DNA of 64,000 nt from the NCBI RefSeq assembly GCF_022664465.1, contig NZ_JAKREV010000001.1, forward strand, positions 992,001 through 1,056,000. The letters are read 5' to 3'. Shown here in pieces: positions 52,528 through 62,532 of the stretch (positions within the stretch are counted from its first letter, which is position 1; every line of letters starts with the position of its first letter). The stretch is from Sphingomonas hankookensis (GTDB taxonomy: Bacteria; Pseudomonadota; Alphaproteobacteria; Sphingomonadales; Sphingomonadaceae). A program made the position numbers and the translations under genes. Under the pieces are notes generated by a model. The model was not told the DNA's origin. It did no database searches and was given only the letters and a program-made list of their open reading frames with translations.

Positions 52528-53007
52528 ATGTCGACCAAGAGCCCAGCCGAAATCCGCGACGCCATGTGGAAGGCAATGGCCGCCAGCCCCTATGTGATGC
52601 TGGGCCTGACCGGCAAGCAGCAGCATTCCGAACCGATGTACGCCGTGCTGGACGAGGACGCACAGAGCGAATTCTGGTTCTATACCAAGCGCGACAACCG
52701 CGCCGCCGACGGGGGTCCGGCGATGGTGCAGTTCATCGCCAAGGGGCATGACCTGTTCGCCTGCATCAGCGGCACGTTGACCGAGGAAAGCGACCCGGCG
52801 ATCATCGACAAATATTGGTCCAAGCAGGTCGAGGCATGGTACGAACAGGGCCGGCAAGACCCGTCGCTGCTGATGCTGCGCTTCGATCTGGGCAGCGCGG
52901 AAATCTGGGAAACCGACCAGTCACTGATGGGCAAGCTCAAGATGTTCACCGGCCAGACGATCAAGGGTGGCGACGAAGCTGGCAGCCACGCCAAAGTCGA
53001 CGTCTGA
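52528..53007 (+). CDS. Pyridoxamine-5'-phosphate-oxidase-fold general stress protein
   Basis: A 159-residue protein with the flavin-reductase/PPOX split-barrel pattern of 'general stress protein 26' relatives: SPYVMLGLTGKQQHSEPMYAVLDEDAQSEFWFYTKRDNRAA, then FIAKGHDLFACISGTLTEESDPAIIDKYW. Such proteins bind flavin or F420-like cofactors, with general stress roles that are not well defined. Its ATG follows a weak ribosome-binding region. A bidirectional terminator lies directly after it, opposite the convergent PHA depolymerase. Confidence 0.85.
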   Translation: MSTKSPAEIRDAMWKAMAASPYVMLGLTGKQQHSEPMYAVLDEDAQSEFWFYTKRDNRAADGGPAMVQFIAKGHDLFACISGTLTEESDPAIIDKYWSKQVEAWYEQGRQDPSLLMLRFDLGSAEIWETDQSLMGKLKMFTGQTIKGGDEAGSHAKVDV

Positions 53008-53010
53008 CGC

Positions 53011-53048
53011 AAAAAGGGCGGGGGGTTCACACCCTCGCCCTCTTGTTT
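53011..53048. terminator. Bidirectional terminator
   Basis: A-run (53011-53015), GC-rich 9-base arms with one mismatch (53016-53024 and 53032-53040), then a T-rich run. It serves both convergent genes. Confidence 0.75.
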
Positions 53049-53065
53049 CACAGAAAGTCGATCGC

Positions 53066-54298
53066 TCAACCTTCGTGGCGGGCGATCCATTCTTCCAGCA
53101 CCGGCGCGATGCGGGTGCGCCATTTCGAACCGTTGAAGATGCCGTAATGGCCGACTTCCGGCGCCATGTGATATTGCTTCATGGCGTCAGGCAGCGCGGT
53201 GGCGAGCGTCAGCGCGGCGCGGGTCTGGCCCAGCCCGGAGATGTCGTCGCGTTCCCCCTCGATCGCCAGCACTGCCGTGTCGGTGATCGCGGCCGGATCG
53301 ACCGGGCGTCCGCGATGCTTCATCGTACCTTCGGGCAGGGCGTGGGTCTGGAACACCACGTCGATCGTCTGGAGATAGAATTCGGCGGTCATGTCGCACA
53401 CCGCGCGATATTCCTCGTAGAAGCGCTGGGTCGTCCCCGCCCCTTCGCCATCGCCCTGCACCAGATGCTTGAACATCTCGTAATGCGAGATCATGTGGCT
53501 ACCCAGGTTCATGCTCATGAACCCGGCGAGCTGCAGGAAGCCCGGGTAGACGCGGCGGCCGGCGCCGGCATAGGTCATCGGCACGGTGGCGATGACATTC
53601 TGCGCGAACCAGGCGTGCGGCCGTTCGGTCGCCAGCGTGTTGACTGCGGTCGGCGCCTCGCGCGTGTCGATCGGCCCGCCCATCATGGTCAGCGTGCGCG
53701 GACGGTTGGGATGCTGGTCGGCACCCATCAGCGCGGTCGCGGCATAGACCGGGACCGACGGCTGACACACCGCCAGCACATGCGGGCGGGCTTCACCGGT
53801 TTCGCCGATCTTTTCGAGGAAGGCGACGACGTAATCGATATAGTCGTCGAGGTCGAAGCGCCCGTCGGACAACGGCACCAGCTTCGCATCGCGCCAGTCG
53901 GTGATGTAGACATCGGCGAACGGCAACATCCGCTCGACGGTACCGCGCAGCAACGTCGCATAATGGCCGCTCATGGGGGCCACGATCAGCAGCTTCGGCC
54001 CGCCCTCGACGCCCTCGCGCACGAAGCGCTTGAGCTGTCCGAACGGACGCCGCAGCACGACCTCCTCGCGCACCGCCACCGGCTTGCCGGCGACGGTCGT
54101 GGTGGTCAGCCCGAAGGCCGGCTTGCCGCGCGGCGCGGCGGCATGGGCAAAGACGGCCAGCGCCGATCCCAGCACCGGACCACCGCCGAAATAGGCGAAC
54201 GGATTATTGGGATTCTGCAGCAACCCCGCACCGAAATTCGCCATCGCGCTGGCGCCGGCGAGCAGCGAGCGCTGCCATTCATAAGTGTCGTACAACAT
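53066..54298 (-). CDS. phaZ: Intracellular polyhydroxyalkanoate depolymerase
   Basis: A 410-residue alpha/beta-hydrolase of the PhaZ type (MLYDTYEWQRSLLAGASAMANFGAGLLQNPNNP). The nucleophile region is LAVCQPSVPVYAATALM, where the cysteine/serine-like position in the CQPSVP box matches intracellular depolymerases of this family. Asp and His lie near DTAVLAIEGERDD and PEVGHYGIFNG. It breaks down stored polyhydroxybutyrate inside the cell. The start at 54298 is well supported by family length. It stands alone, convergent with the stress protein. Confidence 0.9.
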   Translation of the reverse strand: MLYDTYEWQRSLLAGASAMANFGAGLLQNPNNPFAYFGGGPVLGSALAVFAHAAAPRGKPAFGLTTTTVAGKPVAVREEVVLRRPFGQLKRFVREGVEGGPKLLIVAPMSGHYATLLRGTVERMLPFADVYITDWRDAKLVPLSDGRFDLDDYIDYVVAFLEKIGETGEARPHVLAVCQPSVPVYAATALMGADQHPNRPRTLTMMGGPIDTREAPTAVNTLATERPHAWFAQNVIATVPMTYAGAGRRVYPGFLQLAGFMSMNLGSHMISHYEMFKHLVQGDGEGAGTTQRFYEEYRAVCDMTAEFYLQTIDVVFQTHALPEGTMKHRGRPVDPAAITDTAVLAIEGERDDISGLGQTRAALTLATALPDAMKQYHMAPEVGHYGIFNGSKWRTRIAPVLEEWIARHEG

Positions 54299-54515
54299 GG
54301 CATCCCCGAAACTGGCTGACGGGAAACACCCGTACCAGTGAAAATATAGCGATTCGTTGCCATCGGCAACGCTTCGAACGTCGTACGCCGCGCCTGTCCT
54401 TGCGCTGAAAGCATCGTTACGAATGCGACATACGTGTCCTTCGATACGTTCAAGCAATGAAGGGCACCGGATGTTCCCTTTGCGGTCGCCGCCCCCAGGC
54501 GCTAGGCAGCGCACC

Positions 54516-56294
54516 ATGGCCGACACGCCCCCCGCCCCCGATCGTACCAAAATGCTGCCGGCGCTGCGGCTCGTTTGGCGCTTCACCATCCGGTACAAGC
54601 TGCAACTGGTCGGTGCGCTGGTGTCGCTAGTCACCGCTGCGATCGCGACGCTGTGGATCCCGCGCACCTTCAAGCAGGTAGTCGACAACGGGTTCGCGAC
54701 CGGTGCGGCGGCGAGCGAGATCGGCCCCTATTTCGAAGGGCTGCTGGGCGTCGTCGTCGTGCTGGCGATCGCCACGGCCGGGCGGTTCTATTTCGTGTCG
54801 TGGCTCGGCGAGCGGACCGTCGCCGACCTGCGCATGGCGGTGCACCGCAACCTGCTGACCCTGTCGCCCGGCTGGTTCGAGGAGAACCGCCCGTCGGAGA
54901 TCGCGTCGCGCCTGACCGCCGATACCGCGATCGTCGAGGGGATCGTCAGCACCACCGTATCGATCGCGCTGCGCAACCTGCTGGTCGGCATCGGCGGGGT
55001 GCTGTACCTGTTCGCACTCGCCCCCAAGCTCGCCGCGTACCTGATCGTCGGCATTCCGGTGATCGTGCTGCCGATCATGTGGCTGGGCGGGCGCGTGCGC
55101 AAATTGTCGCGGTCGAGCCAGGACCGGATCGCCGATATCGGATCGATCGCATCGGAAACGCTCGGCGCGATGAAGATCGTGCAGGCGTTCGGGCAGGAAG
55201 GGCGCGAGAGCCAGCGCTTCGAATCCGCCGTCGATCGCGGCTTCGCCACCGCCAAGAAGCGCTTTGCGACGCGTGCGGTGATGACCGCGTTCGTCATCGG
55301 CATGTTGTTCGCCGCGATCACGCTGATCATGTGGGACGCGGTCAGCGACGTCGCCGCCGGACGTACTACCGGCGGATCGATCACCGCCTTCGTCCTGACC
55401 GCGGCGCTGGTCACCGGATCGTTCGGCGCGTTGACAGAGGTCTATGGCGACCTGCTGCGCGCATCGGGCGCCGCCGGGCGCCTTGCCGACCTGCTGGCAC
55501 AGCGTCCCGACATCGCCGCGCCGGCGAAGCCCGTGGCACTTCCCGAACCGGCGCGCGGTGCGGTGGCGTTCGACGACGTCACCTTCCACTATCCGACCCG
55601 GCCCGAAGTCGCGGCGTTGTCCGGCTTCTCGCTCGATGTGACGCCGGGCGAGACGGTCGCGGTGGTCGGCCCGTCGGGCGCGGGCAAGTCGACGCTGTTC
55701 CAGCTGATCCAGCGTTTCTACGATCCCGAACGGGGGGCAATCGCGGTCGACGGCGTGGACGTCCGCATGGCCGATCCGGCGGCGGTGCGCGCCCGGATCG
55801 CGATGGTTCCGCAGGAAACGGTGATCTTCGCCGCGTCCGCGCGCGACAATCTGCGCTATGGCCGCTGGGATGCGAGCGACGAACAGCTCTGGGCCGCCGC
55901 CGATGCCGCCAACGCCAGCCAGTTCCTGCGCGATCTGCCCCAAGGGCTCGACACCTATCTGGGCGAAGGCGGGGCGCGACTGTCGGGCGGGCAGCGGCAG
56001 CGGGTGGCGATCGCCCGCGCGCTGCTGCGCGATGCGCCGATCCTGCTGCTCGACGAAGCGACCTCGGCGCTCGATGCCGAGAGCGAGCGGCTGGTGCAGG
56101 ACGCGCTCGACCGGTTGATGGCGAACCGCACGACACTGGTCATCGCGCACCGGCTGGCGACGGTCCGCGCGGCGTCGCGGATCATCGTGATGGATCAGGG
56201 GCGGATCGTCGAGAGCGGGCGGCATGGCGAGCTGATCGCACAGGGCGGGCTGTATGCGCGGCTGGCGAATTTGCAGTTTCACGAGGCGGGTTGA
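54516..56294 (+). CDS. ABC transporter, MsbA-like fused permease/ATPase
   Basis: A 592-residue half-exporter. Six transmembrane helices lie in about residues 25-300, followed by an ATPase domain with GPSGAGKST (Walker A), VPQETVIF (Q-loop), LSGGQ, ILLLDEATSALD (Walker B/D-loop) and IAHRLA (H-loop). The start at 54516 follows an upstream frame that does not look protein-like. It would dimerise in the inner membrane; lipid or drug export is likely. It is divergent from phaZ across about 217 bases. Confidence 0.92.
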   Translation: MADTPPAPDRTKMLPALRLVWRFTIRYKLQLVGALVSLVTAAIATLWIPRTFKQVVDNGFATGAAASEIGPYFEGLLGVVVVLAIATAGRFYFVSWLGERTVADLRMAVHRNLLTLSPGWFEENRPSEIASRLTADTAIVEGIVSTTVSIALRNLLVGIGGVLYLFALAPKLAAYLIVGIPVIVLPIMWLGGRVRKLSRSSQDRIADIGSIASETLGAMKIVQAFGQEGRESQRFESAVDRGFATAKKRFATRAVMTAFVIGMLFAAITLIMWDAVSDVAAGRTTGGSITAFVLTAALVTGSFGALTEVYGDLLRASGAAGRLADLLAQRPDIAAPAKPVALPEPARGAVAFDDVTFHYPTRPEVAALSGFSLDVTPGETVAVVGPSGAGKSTLFQLIQRFYDPERGAIAVDGVDVRMADPAAVRARIAMVPQETVIFAASARDNLRYGRWDASDEQLWAAADAANASQFLRDLPQGLDTYLGEGGARLSGGQRQRVAIARALLRDAPILLLDEATSALDAESERLVQDALDRLMANRTTLVIAHRLATVRAASRIIVMDQGRIVESGRHGELIAQGGLYARLANLQFHEAG

Positions 56295-56391
56295 GGGGCG
56301 TTTCGTCCCTTCTCTGGCCTTCCTTTCCGCTCCTTCGTCTTTTCCCTTTCCCTTCCCCTTCCTGCCCCCTCAACCCCTTACTCCCCCGTTT

Positions 56392-56491
56392 GCTTCGAGC
56401 GCAGGTTCGAGCGTGTCGAGAACCGTAGTCGAGAAGGGGTTGCCCCAAGTGACGGGGTTCTCGACGGACGTTTCTCGACTTCGCTCGAAGC
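56392..56491. repeat. Dispersed inverted intergenic repeat
   Basis: Outer inverted arms GCTTCGAGC (56392-56400) and GCTCGAAGC (56483-56491) enclose repeated TCGAGAA/TTCTCGA units. The 324-base gap between the ABC exporter and the MCP gene holds this and a C/T-rich stretch, and nothing else that I recognise. Confidence 0.55.
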
Positions 56492-56618
56492 TGCTCGAAC
56501 CAAGCGGGATGGGATGGGGAAAGGAGACTTTCCCTTACCGCTCGTCAACCTGGCGACCGCACTCGCGCCTATCGAATATCTACCCTGCCTCGAACCGGCC
56601 GGTGCACTCCCGCCCCCC

Positions 56619-57887
56619 TCACCTCACCGCCGCGACCAACTCCCCCGCGCGCCCCTGCAGCTGCCGGCTGAGCCCCGACAGTCCCTCCACCAGCCGCGTC
56701 AGCATCCCCGCCTGATCGCCGATCCCGTCCGCCGCGGTGGCGATGCCGCCCACCCGCGCGTCGATATCGGTGCCGGCCTCGCGCGCTTCCTCGACCCGAA
56801 CGGCGATCGCCTGCGTCGTGTCGCGTTCGGCGGCGACGGCGGTGGCGATGGTCGTCGTGATCGCGCCGATCGCGGCGATGGCCGACTGGACCGCGCGCTG
56901 GCCGCCGGCGACGTCACCCAGCAGCGCGCGGGCGGTATCGACCCGGCGCGCAATGTCCCCCGCCGCAACGTCGGTCTGCCGCGCCAGCGACTTTACCTCG
57001 CCCGCCACGACTGCGAACCCCTGCCCCGCCGCGCCGGCCCGCGCCGCCTCGATCCCGGCGTTCAGCGCCAGCAGGTTCGTCTGTTTGGCCAAGGCGCGGA
57101 TCAGGTCCAGCATCGCCTCGATCGTGGTCGCGACGTCGGACAGCGACTGGACATGGTCGCGATTGCGGTCGACCACCGCGTCCGCGTCATGGCGCAGCCG
57201 ATCGGCCTGAGCGGTATCGCGGGTGATGCGTTCGAACGATGCGGCGAGCGCGCGCCCGCGCTGTTCGATATCGACCATCCCCAGCGCGGTCTGGTGCGCG
57301 GCGGCGGCGACCGACATCGCCCCGCCACGCGTCACCACCGCTCGCTGGTCGAGGTCCGCAGCGACCTGCCCGATCGCGACGCACGCCCCGCCGATATCGT
57401 TCGCCAGCGCCCGGATGCCCGCTTCGAAGGTGTTCGCCGCGTCCTGGATGCGTTGCGACCGGGCTTCGGCCGATGCCGATGCCTCGCTATGCCATGCGGT
57501 GGCCATCCGAAGCAGTTGCACCGGATCGAGCAGCGTGACGAACGCCCCCCGCCGCACCAGCGCCACGCCGTTGTCGCCATGCATCGCCAGCAATTCGGGC
57601 AGCGGCGTGTCGTGATCGGTGACCGTCACCGGGCGGACGAGATGCGCCACCCCGTCGCCGAAACTGGGGTTGCGGAGCAGCGCATGGCCGAACGGGTTGA
57701 ACAGCAAGTCGCGCACATCGACCTCGCGCAGTACCCCGACCGGCCGGCCTTGCCCGTCGAGGACCGCCAGCAGCCGCAGGTCGTGATGCCGGCGGAACCG
57801 GTCGACGACCTCGCGCAACGTCGCATCCTGCCCGATGGTCGGGGGCCCGGCCGGCGCGGCAGGATCGAGGCGGGGGAGCGAAGCCAT
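56619..57887 (-). CDS. CBS-domain methyl-accepting chemotaxis-type protein
   Basis: A 422-residue protein with no transmembrane segments. The N-terminal about 125 residues hold a CBS pair ([36 protein letters not shown] and a second copy). The C-terminal part is an MCP signalling domain, with the tip [39 protein letters not shown], which contacts CheW/CheA. A soluble receptor sensing an adenine-nucleotide-like ligand through CBS is the natural inference. No other chemotaxis genes are in the window. Confidence 0.85.
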   Translation of the reverse strand: MASLPRLDPAAPAGPPTIGQDATLREVVDRFRRHHDLRLLAVLDGQGRPVGVLREVDVRDLLFNPFGHALLRNPSFGDGVAHLVRPVTVTDHDTPLPELLAMHGDNGVALVRRGAFVTLLDPVQLLRMATAWHSEASASAEARSQRIQDAANTFEAGIRALANDIGGACVAIGQVAADLDQRAVVTRGGAMSVAAAAHQTALGMVDIEQRGRALAASFERITRDTAQADRLRHDADAVVDRNRDHVQSLSDVATTIEAMLDLIRALAKQTNLLALNAGIEAARAGAAGQGFAVVAGEVKSLARQTDVAAGDIARRVDTARALLGDVAGGQRAVQSAIAAIGAITTTIATAVAAERDTTQAIAVRVEEAREAGTDIDARVGGIATAADGIGDQAGMLTRLVEGLSGLSRQLQGRAGELVAAVR

Positions 57888-57967
57888 GCCCCGGCGATAG
57901 GTGCGGGGGGTAAACCGGGGGCTAACCGGGCGTTACACCTACGTTACAACCGACATTTTTCTGCCGT

Positions 57968-59473
57968 TCATCGCGTCGGCGACGCTACCGGTGCCTCCCA
58001 GGTCAGCGACAACGGCCCAGCCGACGGGCCGACGGTTGCCCGCCCGCCGCGCGTGACGATACCGTCCACCAGCGCGGTACGCTGCGCCCCCAGCCCGCCA
58101 CCGACCACGATCCCCCGCCCCAGCCGCGCCGACAGCCACGCCGCATCGTCCAGTGCGCGGCCGTCGACGACGCCTCCTTCGAACGGGATCGCCGGCGGCG
58201 CATCGCCTGCCACCGGCGGCACGACCTCCACCTGCCAACCGGGTGCCGCAGCCCGCGCCCGCGCCTCGATCGCGCGATAGCCGCGTGGCGGCAGGCCGGG
58301 CAGCTCGGCAACGGGCGTACGGACGGTGCGGCTGGCATCGTCGGCCTGCATCGCGTCGACCGGTGCGCCGGTGACCAGCGCGACCTGTGCCAGCACCCGT
58401 TCGCGCGCCGGGCCAAAGGTCGCACCGGCGCGTTCGTTCACCTTGGCGATCTGTGCCGCTTCGGTCGCCTGCTGGTCGGCCGAACTCCGGATCTGGTCGA
58501 CATGCAGGTCGAGCCGGCGTTCCAGCCGCTGGCCCAGCTGTGTCGCCAGCGCCGTATCGGCGCGGGCATCCAGCTGCGGAGTCAGCACGACGGCGCGCAC
58601 GCGCATCGCGTTGCGGTCGTAGGTGATTTCCAGCTGGCTCAGCCGCGCCTCGTCGGGAAAATGCGACAGGATCGCGCTGCGGACCTGCCGCTGCGCCAGC
58701 GATTCGAACGCGATCTGGCGCAGCGCCGCCATCAGCGGCACCGACAGCGCCAGCATCGCCCCGACGAACAGCACGATCTGGAACGTCGTATTGCGCGGCG
58801 TCAGATGCCGGCCAAAGCCATAGATGCGCGCCATCGCCGCGGCGGTCAGCGCGATGGTGATCAGGTTGGTGAAGAACAGCAGCAACGCCCCGCCCGCGAC
58901 CGTCGCATTATGCGTGGCGATACCGAAGCCGACGACGCACAGCGGCGGCATCAGCGCGATGGCGATCGCTACCCCGACGACCGTCGCCCCCCGCCCGCGG
59001 ATCAGCGCATAGGCACCCGCGATCGCCGACAGGAACGCGACCAGCAGGTCGAACAGCGTCGGGCGGGTGCGCCCGGCAATCTCGCTGGTGATCGTCTGGA
59101 TCGGCGACAGCGCGACCAGCGCCGCCGACAGCCCGACCGCCAGCCCCGCGCCGATCGCCAGCGCGATCAGCGACTTGCGGATATCGGGCACGTCGAGCAC
59201 CGCGATGCCGAACCCCAGCCCGATGATCGGCATCATCAACGGTGAGATCAGCATCGCCCCGATCAGCACGGCAACCGACGGCATCAACAGCCCCAGCAGC
59301 GACAGCGCCATCGACAGCACGATCATCAGCCCATAGCGCGGCGACCACCCCGCTTCGTCCGCGACCTGTCGCAGCACCGCATCATGATCGACCGATCCGA
59401 TGACGTTGATCCGCCACCAGCGGCGAAACCGTCCCCGGCGGCTGCGCGATCCGGCGGGTACCGCGACGTTCAA
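57968..59473 (-). CDS. DUF389 family membrane protein
   Basis: A 501-residue protein. The N-terminal half has several hydrophobic segments and the DUF389 stretch AVLIGAMLISPLMMPIIGLGFG plus LMPPLCVVGFGIA. The C-terminal about 250 residues are soluble alpha/beta. The function of the family is unknown. Its start overlaps the stop of the RNase R gene upstream by four bases, so it is translated from the same transcript. Confidence 0.88.
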   Translation of the reverse strand: MNVAVPAGSRSRRGRFRRWWRINVIGSVDHDAVLRQVADEAGWSPRYGLMIVLSMALSLLGLLMPSVAVLIGAMLISPLMMPIIGLGFGIAVLDVPDIRKSLIALAIGAGLAVGLSAALVALSPIQTITSEIAGRTRPTLFDLLVAFLSAIAGAYALIRGRGATVVGVAIAIALMPPLCVVGFGIATHNATVAGGALLLFFTNLITIALTAAAMARIYGFGRHLTPRNTTFQIVLFVGAMLALSVPLMAALRQIAFESLAQRQVRSAILSHFPDEARLSQLEITYDRNAMRVRAVVLTPQLDARADTALATQLGQRLERRLDLHVDQIRSSADQQATEAAQIAKVNERAGATFGPARERVLAQVALVTGAPVDAMQADDASRTVRTPVAELPGLPPRGYRAIEARARAAAPGWQVEVVPPVAGDAPPAIPFEGGVVDGRALDDAAWLSARLGRGIVVGGGLGAQRTALVDGIVTRGGRATVGPSAGPLSLTWEAPVASPTR

Positions 59474-61722
59474 CGCTTGCGTCCGTTATGCCGGATATTC
59501 GCCGGCCGCCCACGGCGTTTCAGCACGCGCGGCGGCGGCCCCTTGCGCCGGTCGCCGCCGCCGGCCGATCCCTTGCCGTCGGGCAGTTCGAAGCGCAGCG
59601 CACCCGATACCGGGTTGGCCTCCGCGAGCCGCAGTTGCAGCCGCTGGCCGGCGCTGAACGTCTCGCCGCTGTGATCGCCGATCAGCGATTGCGAGCTTTC
59701 GTCGAAGCGGAAATATTCGGTGCCGAGGTCGCGGGCCGGGACCAGCCCGTCGCCGCCCACCCCCTCGACCGTCGCGAAGAAGCCGAACGATGCGACACCG
59801 GTGATCCGCGCCTCCATCACCGTGCCGACATGCTCCGCCAGATAGGCGGCGACATAACGGTCGACCGTCTCGCGTTCGGCCTCCATCGCGCGGCGTTCGA
59901 GACCGCTGATCGCCTCGCCCACCCGCTCCATATTCGCGGCATCGTCGGCCGGCAGCGCACCGTCGCCAAGCTTGTAGGCACCGACCAGCGAACGGTGGAC
60001 GAGCAGATCGGCATAGCGGCGGATCGGCGAAGTGAAGTGCGCGTAACAGCCGAGGCTGAGGCCGAAATGGCCATGGTTCTGCGGGCCGTAAAATGCCTGT
60101 GTCTGGGTACGCAGGACCTGCTCCATCACCTGCGGCTTGAAGTCGGCATCGCCGATCCGCGCCAGCACATGGTTGAACGTCGCGGGCCGGATCACTTGCC
60201 CCAGCGCGAAGGGTACGTCGAAGGTTTCGAGATAGTCTTTCAGCGCCACCAGCTTCTCGCGCGTCGGCGGTTCGTGGACGCGGTACATGACCGGCGCCTT
60301 CTTCGCCTCCAGCGCCTTGGCGGCGGCGACGTTGGCGGCGATCATGAAATCCTCGATCAGCCGCATCGAATCGAGCCGTTCGCGCGGGGCGACCGACAGG
60401 ATGCGCCCCTTTTCGTCCAGCACGATCCGCCGTTCGGGCAGGTCGAGGTCGAGTGGTTCGCGCGCCGCCCGCGCCTTCGCCAATGCACCCCAGCAGTCCC
60501 ATAGCGGCTTCAGCGCGCCGTCGATCAGTTCGCGCGGCACCGGCGCATCTTCGACGCCATCGATCGCCGCCTGGGCGTGTTCGTAGGCGATGTTGGCGGC
60601 AACGCGGATCACCGCGCGCGTGAAGCGCCAGTCCTTGAGCTTGCCGTCCTTCGCGATGGTCAGGTGACAGACCAGCGCCGCGCGGTCCTGCCCGGCCTTC
60701 AGCGAACACACGTCCGCCGACAGGATTTCGGGCAGCATCGGCACGACCCGGTCGGGGAAATAGACGCTGTTGCCGCGTGCCCGCGCCGATTTGTCGAGGT
60801 CGGAGCCGGGGCGGACATAGAAGGACACGTCGGCGATCGCGACGATCGCCTGCCACCCGCCGGGATTCTCCGCGCTATCGTCGGCGCTTGCCCAGACCGC
60901 GTCGTCATGGTCGCGCGCGTCGATCGGATCGATCGCGACGATCGGGAGATGGCGCAGGTCTTCGCGATCATCGCCCAGCGGATAGGCCGCGACCTTGCGC
61001 GCCTCGGCCAGCGCCTCTTCCGAAAAGACGTCGGGAATGCCGTGCTTGTGGATCGCGATCAGCGAGAAGCTGCGCGCTTCGAACGGATCGCCCAGCCGTT
61101 CGACCACCCGCGCAGTGATCCGCGGCGGACGGCCACCCAGCGCCGCCAGAACCAGGTCGCCCGGTGCCGCGCCGCCCGCGTCGGACACCGGCACCTCGCG
61201 GCGTTCCTTCTTGTCGACACCCTGCAGCCACAGCTTGTCACCCTCGGCCCGCAGCACGCCCAGCACCGCATCGGCCGCGCGGTCGAGCTTCTTCATCGGA
61301 TACGCGGCCCAGCCTGCCCCCGCCTCCTCGGTCCGAGCCAGAATACGGTCACCGACGCCCAGCGCACTGCGCCGCCCGCGTTCGCGTACCCGCACACGCG
61401 GCGGCGGGGTTTCGGCTTCCCACCGCTCGGGCACCGCCCACACATTGCCGCCGTCATCGACATCGGCGACGCGCAGCACCGTCACCTTGGGCAGCCCGCC
61501 CATTTTGTGAAACGCGCGGCCGGGGGCGCTGTCGATCAGCCCCTCGTCGGCCATGTCCTTCAACAACGCCTTCAGCGAAATCTTCTGCTGCGCCGACAGG
61601 GCGAAGGCGCGGGCGATCTCGCGTTTGCCCGCCGGGGTGTCCGACGACTGGATGAAATCGAGGATCTGCTCGCGGGTGGGCAGGCCGGGCGGCGTTTTGG
61701 TGCGTACCATCGGCAACGACAT
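59470..61722 (-). CDS. rnr: Ribonuclease R
   Basis: A 750-residue RNase II/RNB-family exoribonuclease. A winged-helix segment is at about 12-70, then cold-shock-like domains. The RNB catalytic core begins near residue 255 with VAIDPIDARDHDDAV, whose aspartates bind the metal ions. The S1 domain is near 645-725, followed by a basic tail (RRKGPPPRVLKRRGRP). It degrades structured RNA from the 3' end and joins in tmRNA-linked and stress RNA turnover. Length and order match RNase R rather than RNase II. Confidence 0.94.
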   Translation of the reverse strand: MSLPMVRTKTPPGLPTREQILDFIQSSDTPAGKREIARAFALSAQQKISLKALLKDMADEGLIDSAPGRAFHKMGGLPKVTVLRVADVDDGGNVWAVPERWEAETPPPRVRVRERGRRSALGVGDRILARTEEAGAGWAAYPMKKLDRAADAVLGVLRAEGDKLWLQGVDKKERREVPVSDAGGAAPGDLVLAALGGRPPRITARVVERLGDPFEARSFSLIAIHKHGIPDVFSEEALAEARKVAAYPLGDDREDLRHLPIVAIDPIDARDHDDAVWASADDSAENPGGWQAIVAIADVSFYVRPGSDLDKSARARGNSVYFPDRVVPMLPEILSADVCSLKAGQDRAALVCHLTIAKDGKLKDWRFTRAVIRVAANIAYEHAQAAIDGVEDAPVPRELIDGALKPLWDCWGALAKARAAREPLDLDLPERRIVLDEKGRILSVAPRERLDSMRLIEDFMIAANVAAAKALEAKKAPVMYRVHEPPTREKLVALKDYLETFDVPFALGQVIRPATFNHVLARIGDADFKPQVMEQVLRTQTQAFYGPQNHGHFGLSLGCYAHFTSPIRRYADLLVHRSLVGAYKLGDGALPADDAANMERVGEAISGLERRAMEAERETVDRYVAAYLAEHVGTVMEARITGVASFGFFATVEGVGGDGLVPARDLGTEYFRFDESSQSLIGDHSGETFSAGQRLQLRLAEANPVSGALRFELPDGKGSAGGGDRRKGPPPRVLKRRGRPANIRHNGRKR

Positions 61723-61818
61723 AGGACGCCCCGCGCGTCAGACCAATGGCAAACGCCCAAGGGACCCGAACCGCACCCCGCCCGTTAGCGGCCCAGCAAC
61801 TTCGCACGGGAGACGACC

Positions 61819-62286
61819 ATGGGCATCTTCGAACGCATCAAGACGCAGATTTTCGGCAAGGACGGCGGCCCGTTCGGCGACAATTATTTCGGCCAGAAAA
61901 AGGACGCGCCGGCACCGCAGCCAACGCCTGCCCCGGCCCCGACGCAGCATGCCCCGACACAGCATGCCCCGGCACCCGCCACCCCGGCACCCGCACCAGC
62001 GCCTGCCGCGCCCGCCGCACCGCAGCCGGTCGATCCGATGACCGCGATCGAGCGCATCGCCCAGCAAAAGGGCAACCCGAACCTCAATTGGCGGACGTCG
62101 ATCGTCGACCTAATGAAGCTGCTCGACCTCGATTCCAGCCTCGACAACCGCAAGGAACTGGCGACCGAGCTCGGCTATACCGGCGCGAAGGACGGCAGTG
62201 CGGAGATGAACATCTGGCTGCACGCCGCGGTGCTGCGCGAACTGGGCAAGGCCGGCGGGCAGGTCCCGGGGAAGTTGCAGGATTAA
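61819..62286 (+). CDS. DUF3597 family protein
   Basis: A 155-residue protein with a start preceded by GGGAGACG. The N-terminus MGIFERIKTQIFGK is followed by a Pro/Ala repeat linker (about 35-80). The C-terminal domain, TSIVDLMKLLDLDSSLDNRKELATELGYTGAKDGSAEMNIWLHAAVLRELGK, is the DUF3597 fold, whose role is unknown. It is divergent from rnr across 96 bases. Confidence 0.88.
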   Translation: MGIFERIKTQIFGKDGGPFGDNYFGQKKDAPAPQPTPAPAPTQHAPTQHAPAPATPAPAPAPAAPAAPQPVDPMTAIERIAQQKGNPNLNWRTSIVDLMKLLDLDSSLDNRKELATELGYTGAKDGSAEMNIWLHAAVLRELGKAGGQVPGKLQD

Positions 62287-62305
62287 GGCGCGGGCTGACG
62301 TCGGC

Positions 62306-62511
62306 GTACCCCGGCGCAGGCCGGGGTCCAGTCGGGGGACGCCGGTGACTTAGAACGATTGGCCCGAAACTGGACCCCGGCCTCCGCCGGGGTACGGCGA
62401 CGGATCGGCCGATGTCTTCCCCACCAACCACTCGTACCCCCGCGCAGGCGGGGGTCCAGAGCCGCAAGTGTTGGCGTTCGTGGCTCTGGATCGCCGCCTG
62501 CGCGGGGATAC
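62306..62511. repeat. REP-like cluster of palindromic units
   Basis: Four units of a TACCCCGGCGCAGGCCGGGGTCCA-like palindrome in alternating orientation: 62306-62330 (+), 62371-62395 (-), 62434-62459 (+), and a weaker one at 62484-62511 (-). Each is a hairpin, and adjacent inverted pairs form larger cruciform-capable structures. They fill the gap between the DUF3597 and proS genes. Confidence 0.7.
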
Positions 62512-62532
62512 GCCCTCCGCATCAGCTCCCCG

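Noticed and set aside
54575..56428. 617-codon frame overlapping the ABC exporter, and a 551-codon antisense frame at 54627-56282
   Set aside because: Both are shifted or antisense shadows of a gene with all ABC motifs.
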